A stretch of 8,032 bases of DNA from Saprospiraceae bacterium (GTDB lineage: Bacteria; Bacteroidota; Bacteroidia; Chitinophagales; Saprospiraceae), in contig JALZVN010000279.1 in NCBI GenBank assembly GCA_023299965.1, positions 1 to 8,032 of the forward strand. Direction: 5' to 3'. Shown here piece after piece: positions 1-5,494 of this stretch. Each line of letters starts with the position of its first letter. The stretch's first letter is position 1. The translations under genes and the position numbers were made by a program. Under the pieces are notes generated by a model. That model saw only the letters and a program-made list of their open reading frames with translations. It was not told the DNA's origin and did no database searches.

Positions 1-1268
1 TTGACAAAAAGTCAGACGTGCGAAAATTGATTTCAAGCCTATCTGTCGAAGGTGTTCAAAAGATTCGATTTGTCAATCCTACAGATTTTTGGCTAGAGAA
101 AAGAATTCACGAGACTTCAAACAAGTTTGGTATTGAACTGGAAGAATTTGAGAATCCATTATTCATAAATGATCGACAAGAGTTAAAGCATTTTTTTAAA
201 TCAGAGAAAAAATCCTTTTTCCAGACGACTTTTTACAAGCAAGAACGAGTCAAAAGGCAAATACTTTTGGAAGGTAATGATCAACCACTAGGAGGGAAGT
301 GGACTTACGATGTAGACAATAGAAAGAAATTTCCAAAGAAAAACCCTATTCCATCTCATTATGTTCCAGAGTTAGATACGCATTGGGAGGAAGCTGTTGA
401 TTATGTAGAAAATCATTTTGGAGGGAACCTTGGTGCATTATCAGACCAACCACTATTTCCACATACTCTAAAGGGAGCAAGAGACAGTTTAAAGCATTTT
501 TTTGATTATAGATTTCATAATTTTGGAGCTTACGAAGACGCTATTGTTAAAGAGGTCTCTTATCTACATCACAGTGTTTTGACCCCAATGATGAACATAG
601 GTTTACTGCCACCTTTAGAGGTGCTTGACGCAGCCTTAGAGTATGGGGCAAAATACGATGTGCCCTTAAACTCTTTGGAAGGGTTTGTCCGACAAATTAT
701 GGGTTGGAGAGAATTTATAAGAGGGATGTACGAGGTAAAAGGTGTTCAATCGAGAACACGAAATTATTGGAATTTCAAACGAAAGATACCAGGTTCTTTT
801 TACGATGGAAGTACCGGAATAGAACCAATAGACACAACAATTAAGAAAATATTGAAGACGGGTTATTGTCATCATATTGAGCGATTAATGATTTTAGGAA
901 ATTTTATGCTTCTTTGTGAATTTGATCCTGATGAAGTATATCGCTGGTTTATGGAGCTGTTTATAGATGCCTATGACTGGGTGATGGTTCCTAATGTATA
1001 TGGCATGAGTCAATTCGCAGATGGTGGTTTGTTTGCAACAAAACCATATATCAGTGGTTCAAACTATATTTTCAAAATGAGCAATTATAAAAAAGAGCCT
1101 TGGCATAAAATATGGGACGGGCTGTTCTGGCGATTTATGGATGTACATCGAGATTTCTTTTTGAGTAACCCAAGGCTAGGAATGCTGGTGAAAATGTATG
1201 ATAAGATGGATCCAGAAAAACAAAAAGCACATCACACTAATGCAGACTCGTTTTTAGAGAAACTATGA
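1..1268 (+). CDS. Cryptochrome/photolyase, FeS-BCP (PhrB/CryB-like) family, 5'-truncated by window edge
   Basis: This is a FAD-dependent DNA photolyase or cryptochrome of the bacterial PhrB/CryB branch, whose characterised members repair (6-4) photoproducts or act as light sensors. The reading frame is open to the window edge (codons from position 3), so the GTG at 18 is probably not the start. Roughly 80-100 N-terminal residues, part of the antenna domain, should lie upstream. Numbering from position 18, family landmarks are a GGKW motif near 91-94, VRQIMGWREFIRG near 225-237, GYCHHIERLM at 282-291 with the conserved His pair (285-286), RW at 309-310, and MSQFADGG at 330-337. The family normally holds a 4Fe-4S cluster through one Cys before the HH motif and three after MS(D/N)Y. 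Here the first position reads IEPID, and MSNY runs straight into KKEPWHKIWDGLFWRF with no cysteine and a shorter loop, so the cluster is probably absent. Its substrate (6-4 lesion, CPD or signalling) cannot be told from sequence. Confidence 0.93.
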   Translation, partial: DKKSDVRKLISSLSVEGVQKIRFVNPTDFWLEKRIHETSNKFGIELEEFENPLFINDRQELKHFFKSEKKSFFQTTFYKQERVKRQILLEGNDQPLGGKWTYDVDNRKKFPKKNPIPSHYVPELDTHWEEAVDYVENHFGGNLGALSDQPLFPHTLKGARDSLKHFFDYRFHNFGAYEDAIVKEVSYLHHSVLTPMMNIGLLPPLEVLDAALEYGAKYDVPLNSLEGFVRQIMGWREFIRGMYEVKGVQSRTRNYWNFKRKIPGSFYDGSTGIEPIDTTIKKILKTGYCHHIERLMILGNFMLLCEFDPDEVYRWFMELFIDAYDWVMVPNVYGMSQFADGGLFATKPYISGSNYIFKMSNYKKEPWHKIWDGLFWRFMDVHRDFFLSNPRLGMLVKMYDKMDPEKQKAHHTNADSFLEKL

Positions 1269-1271
1269 TTA

Positions 1272-1934
1272 TCAAATTTTTCTAGCTCTAGTCATTTCTC
1301 TTTTACCTGGAGGACCAGGCAAAGGCTCTATTGAAAACCCGACAGCCTTAAGGTTTCTCTTAAATTGCCCTTGAGCGCAGTAGGTTGCTAAAACGCCATC
1401 TGAATTTAGTAAATCATACATCTTGGATAAAAGACCAGTTTCCCAAAGATCTGGTTGTACGGAAGGGGCAAACGCATCAAAGTAGATTATATCAAACTTA
1501 TGATCAGTCTTGAAGTTTTCAAAAGTATTGAGTTGCTTTTTGAAGTCAAATGTATCATTTAATTTATGTTTGATGTCCCAATCTAGTTCGTGCAGCTGTA
1601 AAAAAATACTTTGATCAATGGAAAGTTGAGTAGAATAATTAAACTGCTTAGCGACTTCTATAGAGATAGGGTGCGCTTCAATAGCTTCATAATAGATCTG
1701 CGTCTCACTATCTTGCAAATGCAGCAAGGTCATTAAAGCATTCAGACCTGTGCCGAATCCGATGTCTAAGATACCAATAATATCCTGAGACATCTTGGGT
1801 TTTAAGCCAGCATCTATGAAGACTGTATTGGTCTCTACGATGGCACCATGCCTAGAGTGGTATGGAACCTTATATATATTGGAATATATGGAGTGGGAGC
1901 CATCCTCCGTAAGGAATAGCTCAGATGGAGTCAT
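1272..1934 (-). CDS. mnmD: tRNA 5-methylaminomethyl-2-thiouridine(34) methyltransferase MnmD (MnmC1-like)
   Basis: This is a SAM-dependent methyltransferase that by family makes the last step of mnm5(s2)U synthesis at wobble uridine 34 of tRNAs, methylating the nm5 intermediate. Its 220 residues cover the methyltransferase half of MnmC only; the FAD oxidase half is absent, as in other stand-alone MnmD proteins. Visible motifs are the SAM-binding loop DIGFGTGLN at 57-65, an acidic residue after strand 2 (YYEAIEAHP, 81-89), YFDAFAP at 151-157 with a downstream W164, TYCAQGQFKRNL at 184-195, and the C-terminal family signature PGPPGKREMTRA at 206-217. The ATG at 1934 fits the usual family N-terminus (SRHG near 27-30). 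It begins 1 bp after the stop of the small lipoprotein gene, which suggests translational coupling. Its TGA stop lies 3 bp from the stop of the convergent photolyase. Whether MnmE/MnmG and an nm5-generating step exist elsewhere in the genome is not visible. Confidence 0.93.
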   Translation of the reverse strand: MTPSELFLTEDGSHSIYSNIYKVPYHSRHGAIVETNTVFIDAGLKPKMSQDIIGILDIGFGTGLNALMTLLHLQDSETQIYYEAIEAHPISIEVAKQFNYSTQLSIDQSIFLQLHELDWDIKHKLNDTFDFKKQLNTFENFKTDHKFDIIYFDAFAPSVQPDLWETGLLSKMYDLLNSDGVLATYCAQGQFKRNLKAVGFSIEPLPGPPGKREMTRARKI

Positions 1935-1935
1935 T

Positions 1936-2100
1936 TTAGAATAAGATTGATAAAACTGAAGTTAAAGCTGTTGTAGCCGTTTCAATTGTGTCCATATCTA
2001 TTGAAAAGTTACTTGGACATCCTACGCCTCTGTTGCAAGAAGATAATGTACCCATTAGAACTGCTCCTAGGATGAATAACTGATTTTTACTCTTTCTCAT
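1936..2100 (-). CDS. Small lipoprotein of 54 residues, function unknown
   Basis: The gene encodes a tiny predicted lipoprotein. From the ATG at 2100 the protein begins MRKSKNQLF, followed by a hydrophobic stretch (residues 8-19) and the lipobox LSSC with the acylated Cys at 22. This gives a normal type II signal peptide and a mature part of only 33 residues. The mature part has a second Cys in NRGVGCPSNF and an uncharged hydrophobic C-terminal tail rich in Thr, Ala, Ser and Leu. An in-frame ATG at 2127 would add nine residues and yield a 63-residue protein, but the shorter form makes the better signal peptide. The TAA stop is separated from the mnmD ATG by one base, so the two are almost surely one operon. 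No family function can be assigned. Lipoproteins with a G-C-P motif like this seem familiar from Bacteroidota genomes, but that is from memory. Being real is supported by the lipobox and the tight spacing. Confidence 0.75.
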   Translation of the reverse strand: MRKSKNQLFILGAVLMGTLSSCNRGVGCPSNFSIDMDTIETATTALTSVLSILF

Positions 2101-2197
2101 AATAAAGTTTATTTTTATAACGGTCAAACGTTAATTAGTTACAATTTATTTTTGAATTACTCTTAAATAACTCAAATACCATGCAAAAGTTTTATTT

Positions 2198-2210
2198 GAG
2201 CAATTTGCTC
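2198..2210. repeat. 13-bp perfect palindrome GAGCAA-T-TTGCTC
   Basis: The sequence GAGCAATTTGCTC reads as two perfect 6-bp arms around one central T. It lies about 100 bp upstream of the small lipoprotein start and about 180 bp upstream of pdhB. The size and symmetry suit an operator for a dimeric regulator, but no regulator is encoded nearby and the assignment is inference only. Confidence 0.35.
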
Positions 2211-2268
2211 TGATTTTAAACTTAAATGGAGGGTATTATACCGCATTTTCGACACCTAAAAGTTTATT

Positions 2269-2289
2269 TTTTTGCACTAAATGCAAAAA
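2269..2289. repeat. Inverted repeat TTTTTGCA-CTAAA-TGCAAAAA
   Basis: Two perfect 8-bp arms (2269-2276 and 2282-2289) flank a 5-nt loop. The stem has only two G-C pairs and no gene ends just before it on either strand, so it is a poor terminator. An operator or a weak RNA hairpin are alternatives. It lies midway between the two divergent starts. Confidence 0.35.
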
Positions 2290-2355
2290 TGCCAAGAATT
2301 TCAGACTTATTGTCAATTCTTTCGTAATAGATATAATTAAAAGTTCCCATATCCG

Positions 2356-2363
2356 TATATTTG
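2356..2363 (+). promoter_or_regulatory. Bacteroidota -7 promoter element TATATTTG before pdhB
   Basis: TATATTTG matches the Bacteroidota primary sigma factor -7 consensus TAnnTTTG at every defined base. It ends 26 bp before the pdhB ATG, which predicts a leader of about 20 nt. No TTG -33 element is found at the usual 17-23 bp upstream, so the promoter rests on the -7 box alone. Confidence 0.5.
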
Positions 2364-2389
2364 GACCTTAATACACAATAAATCAATCA

Positions 2390-3376
2390 ATGAGTAGAGA
2401 AATACAATTACGCGACGCTATTAGAGAAGCAATGTCTGAGGAAATGAGACGTGATGAAAGCGTTTTCCTAATGGGTGAAGAAGTGGCAGAATATAATGGT
2501 GCTTACAAGGTAAGTAAGGGCATGTTAGACGAGTTTGGTGAAAGACGGGTCATCGATACACCAATTGCTGAGCTAGGTTTTACGGGGATTGGCGTAGGAG
2601 CTGCTATGAATGGCCTAAGACCTATCGTAGAATTCATGACTTGGAATTTTGCCGTATTGGCCTTTGATCAAATTGTAAATAACGCTGCTAAGACTTTATC
2701 TCAGTCGGCGGGTGATTTCTCTTGTCCTATCGTATTTAGAGGGCCATCTGGATCTGCAGGCCAGTTGGCTCAGCAACATTCACAGACTTTTGAGTCTTGG
2801 TTAGCAAACTGTCCAGGCTTAAAGGTGATTTCATGTATAGATCCTTATGATACAAAAGGACTTATGAAGTCGGCTATTAGAGACAACGATCCTATTTGCT
2901 TTATGGAATCCGAGAGTAGCTATGGATTTACAGGGATTGTTCCAGAAGAAGAATATTTGATACCAATCGGAAAGGCTGCTGTAAGAAGAGAAGGAACAGA
3001 TGTAACCTTAGTTTCTTTTAACAAGATGATGATAGAGGTAAATGCTGCAGCTGATGAATTAGCTAAAGAAGGTATTTCTGCGGAAGTAATTGACCTAAGA
3101 ACTATACGTCCTTTGGATCACCAAACTATTGTTGAAAGTGTGAAGAAGACAAACCGCATAGTTGTCGTAGATGAGTCTTGGCCTTTTGCTGGAGTTTCTG
3201 CGGAGATCGCTTATGAAGTTCAAAAATATGCATTTGACTATTTAGATGCGCCTGTAGTAAGAGTTAATTCTGCTGATGTATCATTGCCTTATGCACCTAC
3301 TTTGGTATCTGAATACTTACCTAATCCAAGAAAAATAATACAAGCTGTAAAGTCTGTAATGTACCAAAAGGCTTAA
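2390..3376 (+). CDS. pdhB: Pyruvate dehydrogenase E1 component, beta subunit
   Basis: This is the beta chain of the heterotetrameric E1 enzyme, which decarboxylates pyruvate with thiamine diphosphate and passes the acetyl group to the E2 lipoyl domain, feeding acetyl-CoA to the TCA cycle in the cytoplasm. Its 328 residues match the family length. The N-terminal pyrimidine-binding transketolase domain (about 1-180) contains GEEVAEYNGAYKVSKG, the segment IDTPIAELGF with the thiamine-activating Glu61, and RGPSGSAGQLAQQHSQ with conserved His130. The C-terminal transketolase domain (about 200-320) contains GTDVTLVSF, AEVIDLRTIRPLD and VVVDESWPFAGV. The Tyr-Asn-Gly-Ala-Tyr-Lys and Gln-His-Ser-Gln features favour pyruvate dehydrogenase over branched-chain 2-oxoacid dehydrogenase, though that relative cannot be fully excluded. 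Neither the E1 alpha (pdhA) nor the E2 gene is adjacent, so they must be encoded elsewhere. The ATG at 2390 follows a -7 box. The final codons form one arm of a shared terminator. Confidence 0.95.
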   Translation: MSREIQLRDAIREAMSEEMRRDESVFLMGEEVAEYNGAYKVSKGMLDEFGERRVIDTPIAELGFTGIGVGAAMNGLRPIVEFMTWNFAVLAFDQIVNNAAKTLSQSAGDFSCPIVFRGPSGSAGQLAQQHSQTFESWLANCPGLKVISCIDPYDTKGLMKSAIRDNDPICFMESESSYGFTGIVPEEEYLIPIGKAAVRREGTDVTLVSFNKMMIEVNAAADELAKEGISAEVIDLRTIRPLDHQTIVESVKKTNRIVVVDESWPFAGVSAEIAYEVQKYAFDYLDAPVVRVNSADVSLPYAPTLVSEYLPNPRKIIQAVKSVMYQKA

Positions 3377-3392
3377 GTCGATTAAGCCTTTT
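3366..3392. terminator. Bidirectional intrinsic terminator formed by the ends of pdhB and aroC
   Basis: Arms AAAAGGCTTAA (3366-3376) and TTAAGCCTTTT (3382-3392) are perfectly complementary over 11 bp with a GTCGA loop. Read from either side the hairpin ends in a T-run (five T on the + strand, four T on the - strand), so it can stop transcripts of both convergent genes. Both TAA stop codons and the last Lys-Ala codons of both genes lie inside the stem. Confidence 0.88.
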
Positions 3393-4479
3393 TGATGGAG
3401 TCAATCGTAGCGGTATTGTTTCTTAGTAAATGATCCGCTATGACAATGGCTGCCATAGCATCGACTATAGGGACAGCTCTTGGTAAAACGCACGGGTCGT
3501 GTCTCCCTTTACCTTCTACAGTTGTTGGATTGCCATCTATGTCTACGCTTTCTTGTTCGTTAATTATAGTAGCGACTGGTTTAAAGGCTGCTTTAAAGTA
3601 GATATCCATTCCATTGCTGATGCCACCTTGAATACCACCGCTGTTGTTAGTAATTGTTGTGATTTTTCCTTCCTCATTGGTAAACACATCATTATGTTCG
3701 GAGCCTTTCATTTTAGTGCCTTCGAATCCACTCCCGTATTCAAAGCCTTTGCAAGCATTGATACTTAGTATAGCTTTACCTAGGTCAGCATGTAGCTTGT
3801 CGAAGACGGGTTCTCCAAGTCCGATTGGACAACCTTTTATCACACATTTTATACTACCTCCTATTGTATCTCCTTGAGATTTTATTTCTTTTATCAGTTG
3901 CTCCATGTCAATGGCAATCTCAGGATCAGCACATCTAACAGGATTACCTTCAATCGTAGTGAAATCTAGGGTACGGTAGTCTTCATTGACTGAGATGTTT
4001 CCTACAGAATGAACATAAGACTGGACAGATACACCAAAATAGGTTAACAATTGCTGAGCAATTGCCCCTGCAGCTACTCTTGCTGCGGTCTCTCTAGCGG
4101 AGGATCTACCTCCTCCTCGAAAATCTCTATGACCGTATTTTTGCTGATAGGTAAAGTCAGCGTGAGAAGGTCTAAACTTATCTGCAATATGGCTGTAATC
4201 TTTTGACTTAGCATCTTTGTTTTTGATTAATATAAACAATGGTGTGCCAGTGGTTTTGCCATTGAATAGTCCGGACATCACCTCCGCAATGTCTGATTCT
4301 TTTCGCTGAGTAACTATGTTAGATTGACCAGGTCTTCTTCTATCCATTTGTGTTTGGATAAAATCTATATCTATGGATAGTCCTGCTGGAAGACCATCTA
4401 CTACAACACCAATGGCGAGCCCATGAGACTCGCCAAATGACGTGATTTTAAAATTTTGTCCGAATGTATTTCCCGGCAT
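3382..4479 (-). CDS. aroC: Chorismate synthase
   Basis: This enzyme catalyses the last step of the shikimate pathway, the trans-1,4 elimination of phosphate from 5-enolpyruvylshikimate-3-phosphate to give chorismate, the precursor of aromatic amino acids and folate. It is a cytoplasmic homotetramer that needs reduced FMN. The 365-residue length is normal for the family. Clear signatures are FGESHG at 15-20 with His19, MDRRRPGQSN at 45-54, FRPSHADFTYQQKYG at 102-116 with His106, HRDFRGGGRSSARETAARVA at 117-136, SGGIQGGISNGM further on, and RHDPCVLPRAVPI near the C-terminus. The two histidines match those known as acid-base residues in the family. The start MPGNTFG is typical for bacterial AroC. 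The gene follows the lipoprotein gene on the same strand after 20 bp and is probably transcribed with it. No partner flavin reductase is encoded nearby. Confidence 0.97.
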   Translation of the reverse strand: MPGNTFGQNFKITSFGESHGLAIGVVVDGLPAGLSIDIDFIQTQMDRRRPGQSNIVTQRKESDIAEVMSGLFNGKTTGTPLFILIKNKDAKSKDYSHIADKFRPSHADFTYQQKYGHRDFRGGGRSSARETAARVAAGAIAQQLLTYFGVSVQSYVHSVGNISVNEDYRTLDFTTIEGNPVRCADPEIAIDMEQLIKEIKSQGDTIGGSIKCVIKGCPIGLGEPVFDKLHADLGKAILSINACKGFEYGSGFEGTKMKGSEHNDVFTNEEGKITTITNNSGGIQGGISNGMDIYFKAAFKPVATIINEQESVDIDGNPTTVEGKGRHDPCVLPRAVPIVDAMAAIVIADHLLRNNTATIDSIKKA

Positions 4480-4499
4480 AGTTTAGTAAAGGTTTGGCA

Positions 4500-5207
4500 C
4501 TAAGGTAATAAATCCCAACCAAATCCTCTTCCTGTCGACGCATTGTAAGAAATTGCTCTTACAAGTCCGAACTTTTCTGAGTAGAGATGAGTTGTGCCAG
4601 GTCCTCCTAACTTCACATCTCTATTGTCAATCAATACATCCAGCTCGTCAAATTCTAGATTCAACTGCCTGTAGTTTTCGGTATATCCATTTAGGATTCC
4701 CGAGAATAGAGCTTGGTTTGTAGACCAGCCCTTTATCTTTATTTCCATTTGATTCATAGCCATAAGCTCATAAGTGCCATTTGACTCTGAAGTAATTTGG
4801 AACAATCTTGTCATTAGTCGATCTTGCTTGGTAGTTAGTTTTAATTCGCCGCCATCATTTTGCAGGTAATATACCATTACTGCATCGGGAAATGCTACAT
4901 TAGCAGCACTTGATAGCGAAGCAGAACCAGCTGCAAGATATTCTCTTACTAGCCACCCGTTTTCATCTTGGTCGAATACCTCTAATATCAAGGTGTCAGT
5001 AAGATAAGTGTAATCAGATGCAGTAGAATTTTCGTAGTTTTCTCCAATAAAGAAAACATATTCACTTTGTTGTCCAATTGCTAAATTGTCAAATTGGATT
5101 CGATCATTGAAAGTTTCACTTTCAATAATTAAAATAGGTTCATCTTTACTGCACGAATTGAATACAAAAAAGGCAACAAAAACATTAATTAATTGTAGTA
5201 GTCTCAT
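4500..5207 (-). CDS. Putative surface lipoprotein, function unknown
   Basis: I do not recognise the family. The 235-residue protein begins MRLLQLINVFVAFFVFNSC, a type II signal peptide with a relaxed lipobox FNSC and acylated Cys19. The next residues are Ser-Lys-Asp-Glu; K-(D/E)2 just after the Cys resembles the lipoprotein export signal described in Capnocytophaga and other Bacteroidota, so surface exposure is plausible. The mature part is acidic, rich in Asn, Asp, Glu, Tyr and Thr, with alternating hydrophobic and polar stretches (for example TDTLILEVFD and GWLVREYLAAG) that suggest a beta-rich fold, and no further membrane segment. The tail contains GLVRAISYNASTGRGFGWDLLP. No catalytic motif is visible. 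It lies 20 bp upstream of aroC on the same strand; a functional link to chorismate synthesis is not implied and the pairing may be chance. The start at 5207 is fixed by the signal peptide. Confidence 0.85.
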   Translation of the reverse strand: MRLLQLINVFVAFFVFNSCSKDEPILIIESETFNDRIQFDNLAIGQQSEYVFFIGENYENSTASDYTYLTDTLILEVFDQDENGWLVREYLAAGSASLSSAANVAFPDAVMVYYLQNDGGELKLTTKQDRLMTRLFQITSESNGTYELMAMNQMEIKIKGWSTNQALFSGILNGYTENYRQLNLEFDELDVLIDNRDVKLGGPGTTHLYSEKFGLVRAISYNASTGRGFGWDLLP

Positions 5208-5270
5208 AACTCAATTTGGAAGATTAATAATTGGGGAGTTTTTATCTTTATGAGGGGATTATTGTCTATA

Positions 5271-5284
5271 TAATCTTGGGAGAT
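5271..5284 (+). repeat. Direct repeat copy 1, TAATCTTGGGAGAT
   Basis: This 14-bp sequence recurs exactly at 5359-5372, 88 bp downstream. Both copies lie inside the G-run array and are preceded by GAGGGG at different distances. Confidence 0.7.
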
Positions 5285-5303
5285 AAAAAGAGGGTAGTAT
5301 AGT

Positions 5304-5321
5304 TTGTAGTAAAAACTACAA
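5304..5321. repeat. Inverted repeat TTGTAGT-AAAA-ACTACAA
   Basis: Two perfect 7-bp arms flank a 4-nt loop. On the minus strand it overlaps the proposed -7 element for the lipoprotein-aroC unit, so it might be a regulator site. It lacks the G-C content and the T-run of a good terminator. Confidence 0.4.
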
Positions 5322-5343
5322 TGGGGAGAATTAAAATTGTCAA
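5311..5343 (-). promoter_or_regulatory. Possible promoter for the lipoprotein-aroC unit
   Basis: On the minus strand TTGACA (5343-5338) is followed, 22 bp after its TTG, by TAGTTTTT (5318-5311), which matches the Bacteroidota -7 consensus TAnnTTTG at five of six defined bases. It would leave a leader of about 100 nt rich in CCC and CTC before the ATG at 5207. AT-rich sequence gives such matches by chance, so this is tentative. Confidence 0.3.
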
Positions 5344-5358
5344 ATTTTATTCGAGGGG

Positions 5359-5372
5359 TAATCTTGGGAGAT
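5359..5372 (+). repeat. Direct repeat copy 2, TAATCTTGGGAGAT
   Basis: This is an exact second copy of the 14-bp sequence at 5271-5284. Here it directly follows GAGGGG and is continued by CGGGAG, making the densest part of the G-run array. Confidence 0.7.
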
Positions 5373-5494
5373 CGGGAGAAATTTAAAAAGGGAGATGTGG
5401 GGAAAACTTATTGTGTGGGTGGTAGTTGTTTGATGATGTAAAGATTGGAAATCATTACCTTGCCTTTTTTTAGAATTATTAACAGTTGTGACGT

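Larger units (their letters stand above)
2101..2389. other. Divergent intergenic region between the lipoprotein-mnmD operon and pdhB
   Basis: This AT-rich region of 289 bp carries the control signals for two divergent transcription units. It contains a 13-bp palindrome (2198-2210), a perfect 8-bp inverted repeat with 5-nt loop (2269-2289) and a Bacteroidota-type -7 element for pdhB (2356-2363). I found no further open reading frame, tRNA-like fold or repeat in it, and no convincing promoter on the minus strand for the lipoprotein gene. Confidence 0.6.
5231..5422 (+). repeat. Array of eleven G-runs with degenerate ~90-bp duplication
   Basis: Eleven runs of three or four G occur on the + strand, starting at 5233, 5254, 5278, 5292, 5323, 5355, 5366, 5374, 5390, 5399 and 5417. 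Runs of C are absent. Six of them are followed by AG (GGGAG). The order TGGGGAG, then GAGGGG, then TAATCTTGGGAGAT occurs twice, starting at 5232 and at 5322, which suggests a decayed tandem duplication. The runs at 5366-5402 have loops of 5, 13 and 6 nt and could in principle form a G-quadruplex. The function is unknown. Confidence 0.55.
5208..5494. other. Divergent intergenic region with G-run array, upstream of the lipoprotein gene and mutS2
   Basis: This region of 287 bp separates two divergent transcription units. Its first two thirds are strikingly G-rich and C-poor on the + strand. It contains a 14-bp direct repeat, a 7-bp hairpin (5304-5321) and a possible minus-strand promoter. The last part (5438-5471) has an imperfect 9-bp hairpin followed by a run of seven T. 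I found no convincing -7 box for mutS2 and no open reading frame. Confidence 0.6.

Noticed and set aside
18..20. GTG at 18 as the true start of the photolyase gene
   Set aside because: The frame is open to the window edge before it, and family members have roughly 80-100 more N-terminal residues, so the gene is cut by the window rather than starting here.
666..875. 69-codon open frame on the minus strand inside the photolyase gene
   Set aside because: It lies wholly antisense to a well-conserved coding region (the HH and WREF motifs) and has no recognisable features.
2101..2170. Minus-strand AACGTTTG and similar boxes as a promoter for the lipoprotein-mnmD operon
   Set aside because: The boxes miss the consensus TA and the nearest TTG is only 9 bp upstream, outside the usual spacing; the match is no better than chance in AT-rich DNA.
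3499..3877. Two overlapping open frames (89 and 77 codons) on the plus strand inside aroC
   Set aside because: Both are antisense to the conserved chorismate synthase frame; their hydrophobic look comes from reading its complement.
5438..5471. Imperfect hairpin GTAAAGATT-GGA-AATCATTAC followed by a run of seven T, just before mutS2
   Set aside because: The stem has a mismatch and few G-C pairs, the T-run begins six bases after it, and no plus-strand gene ends upstream, so a terminator or attenuator is not supported.
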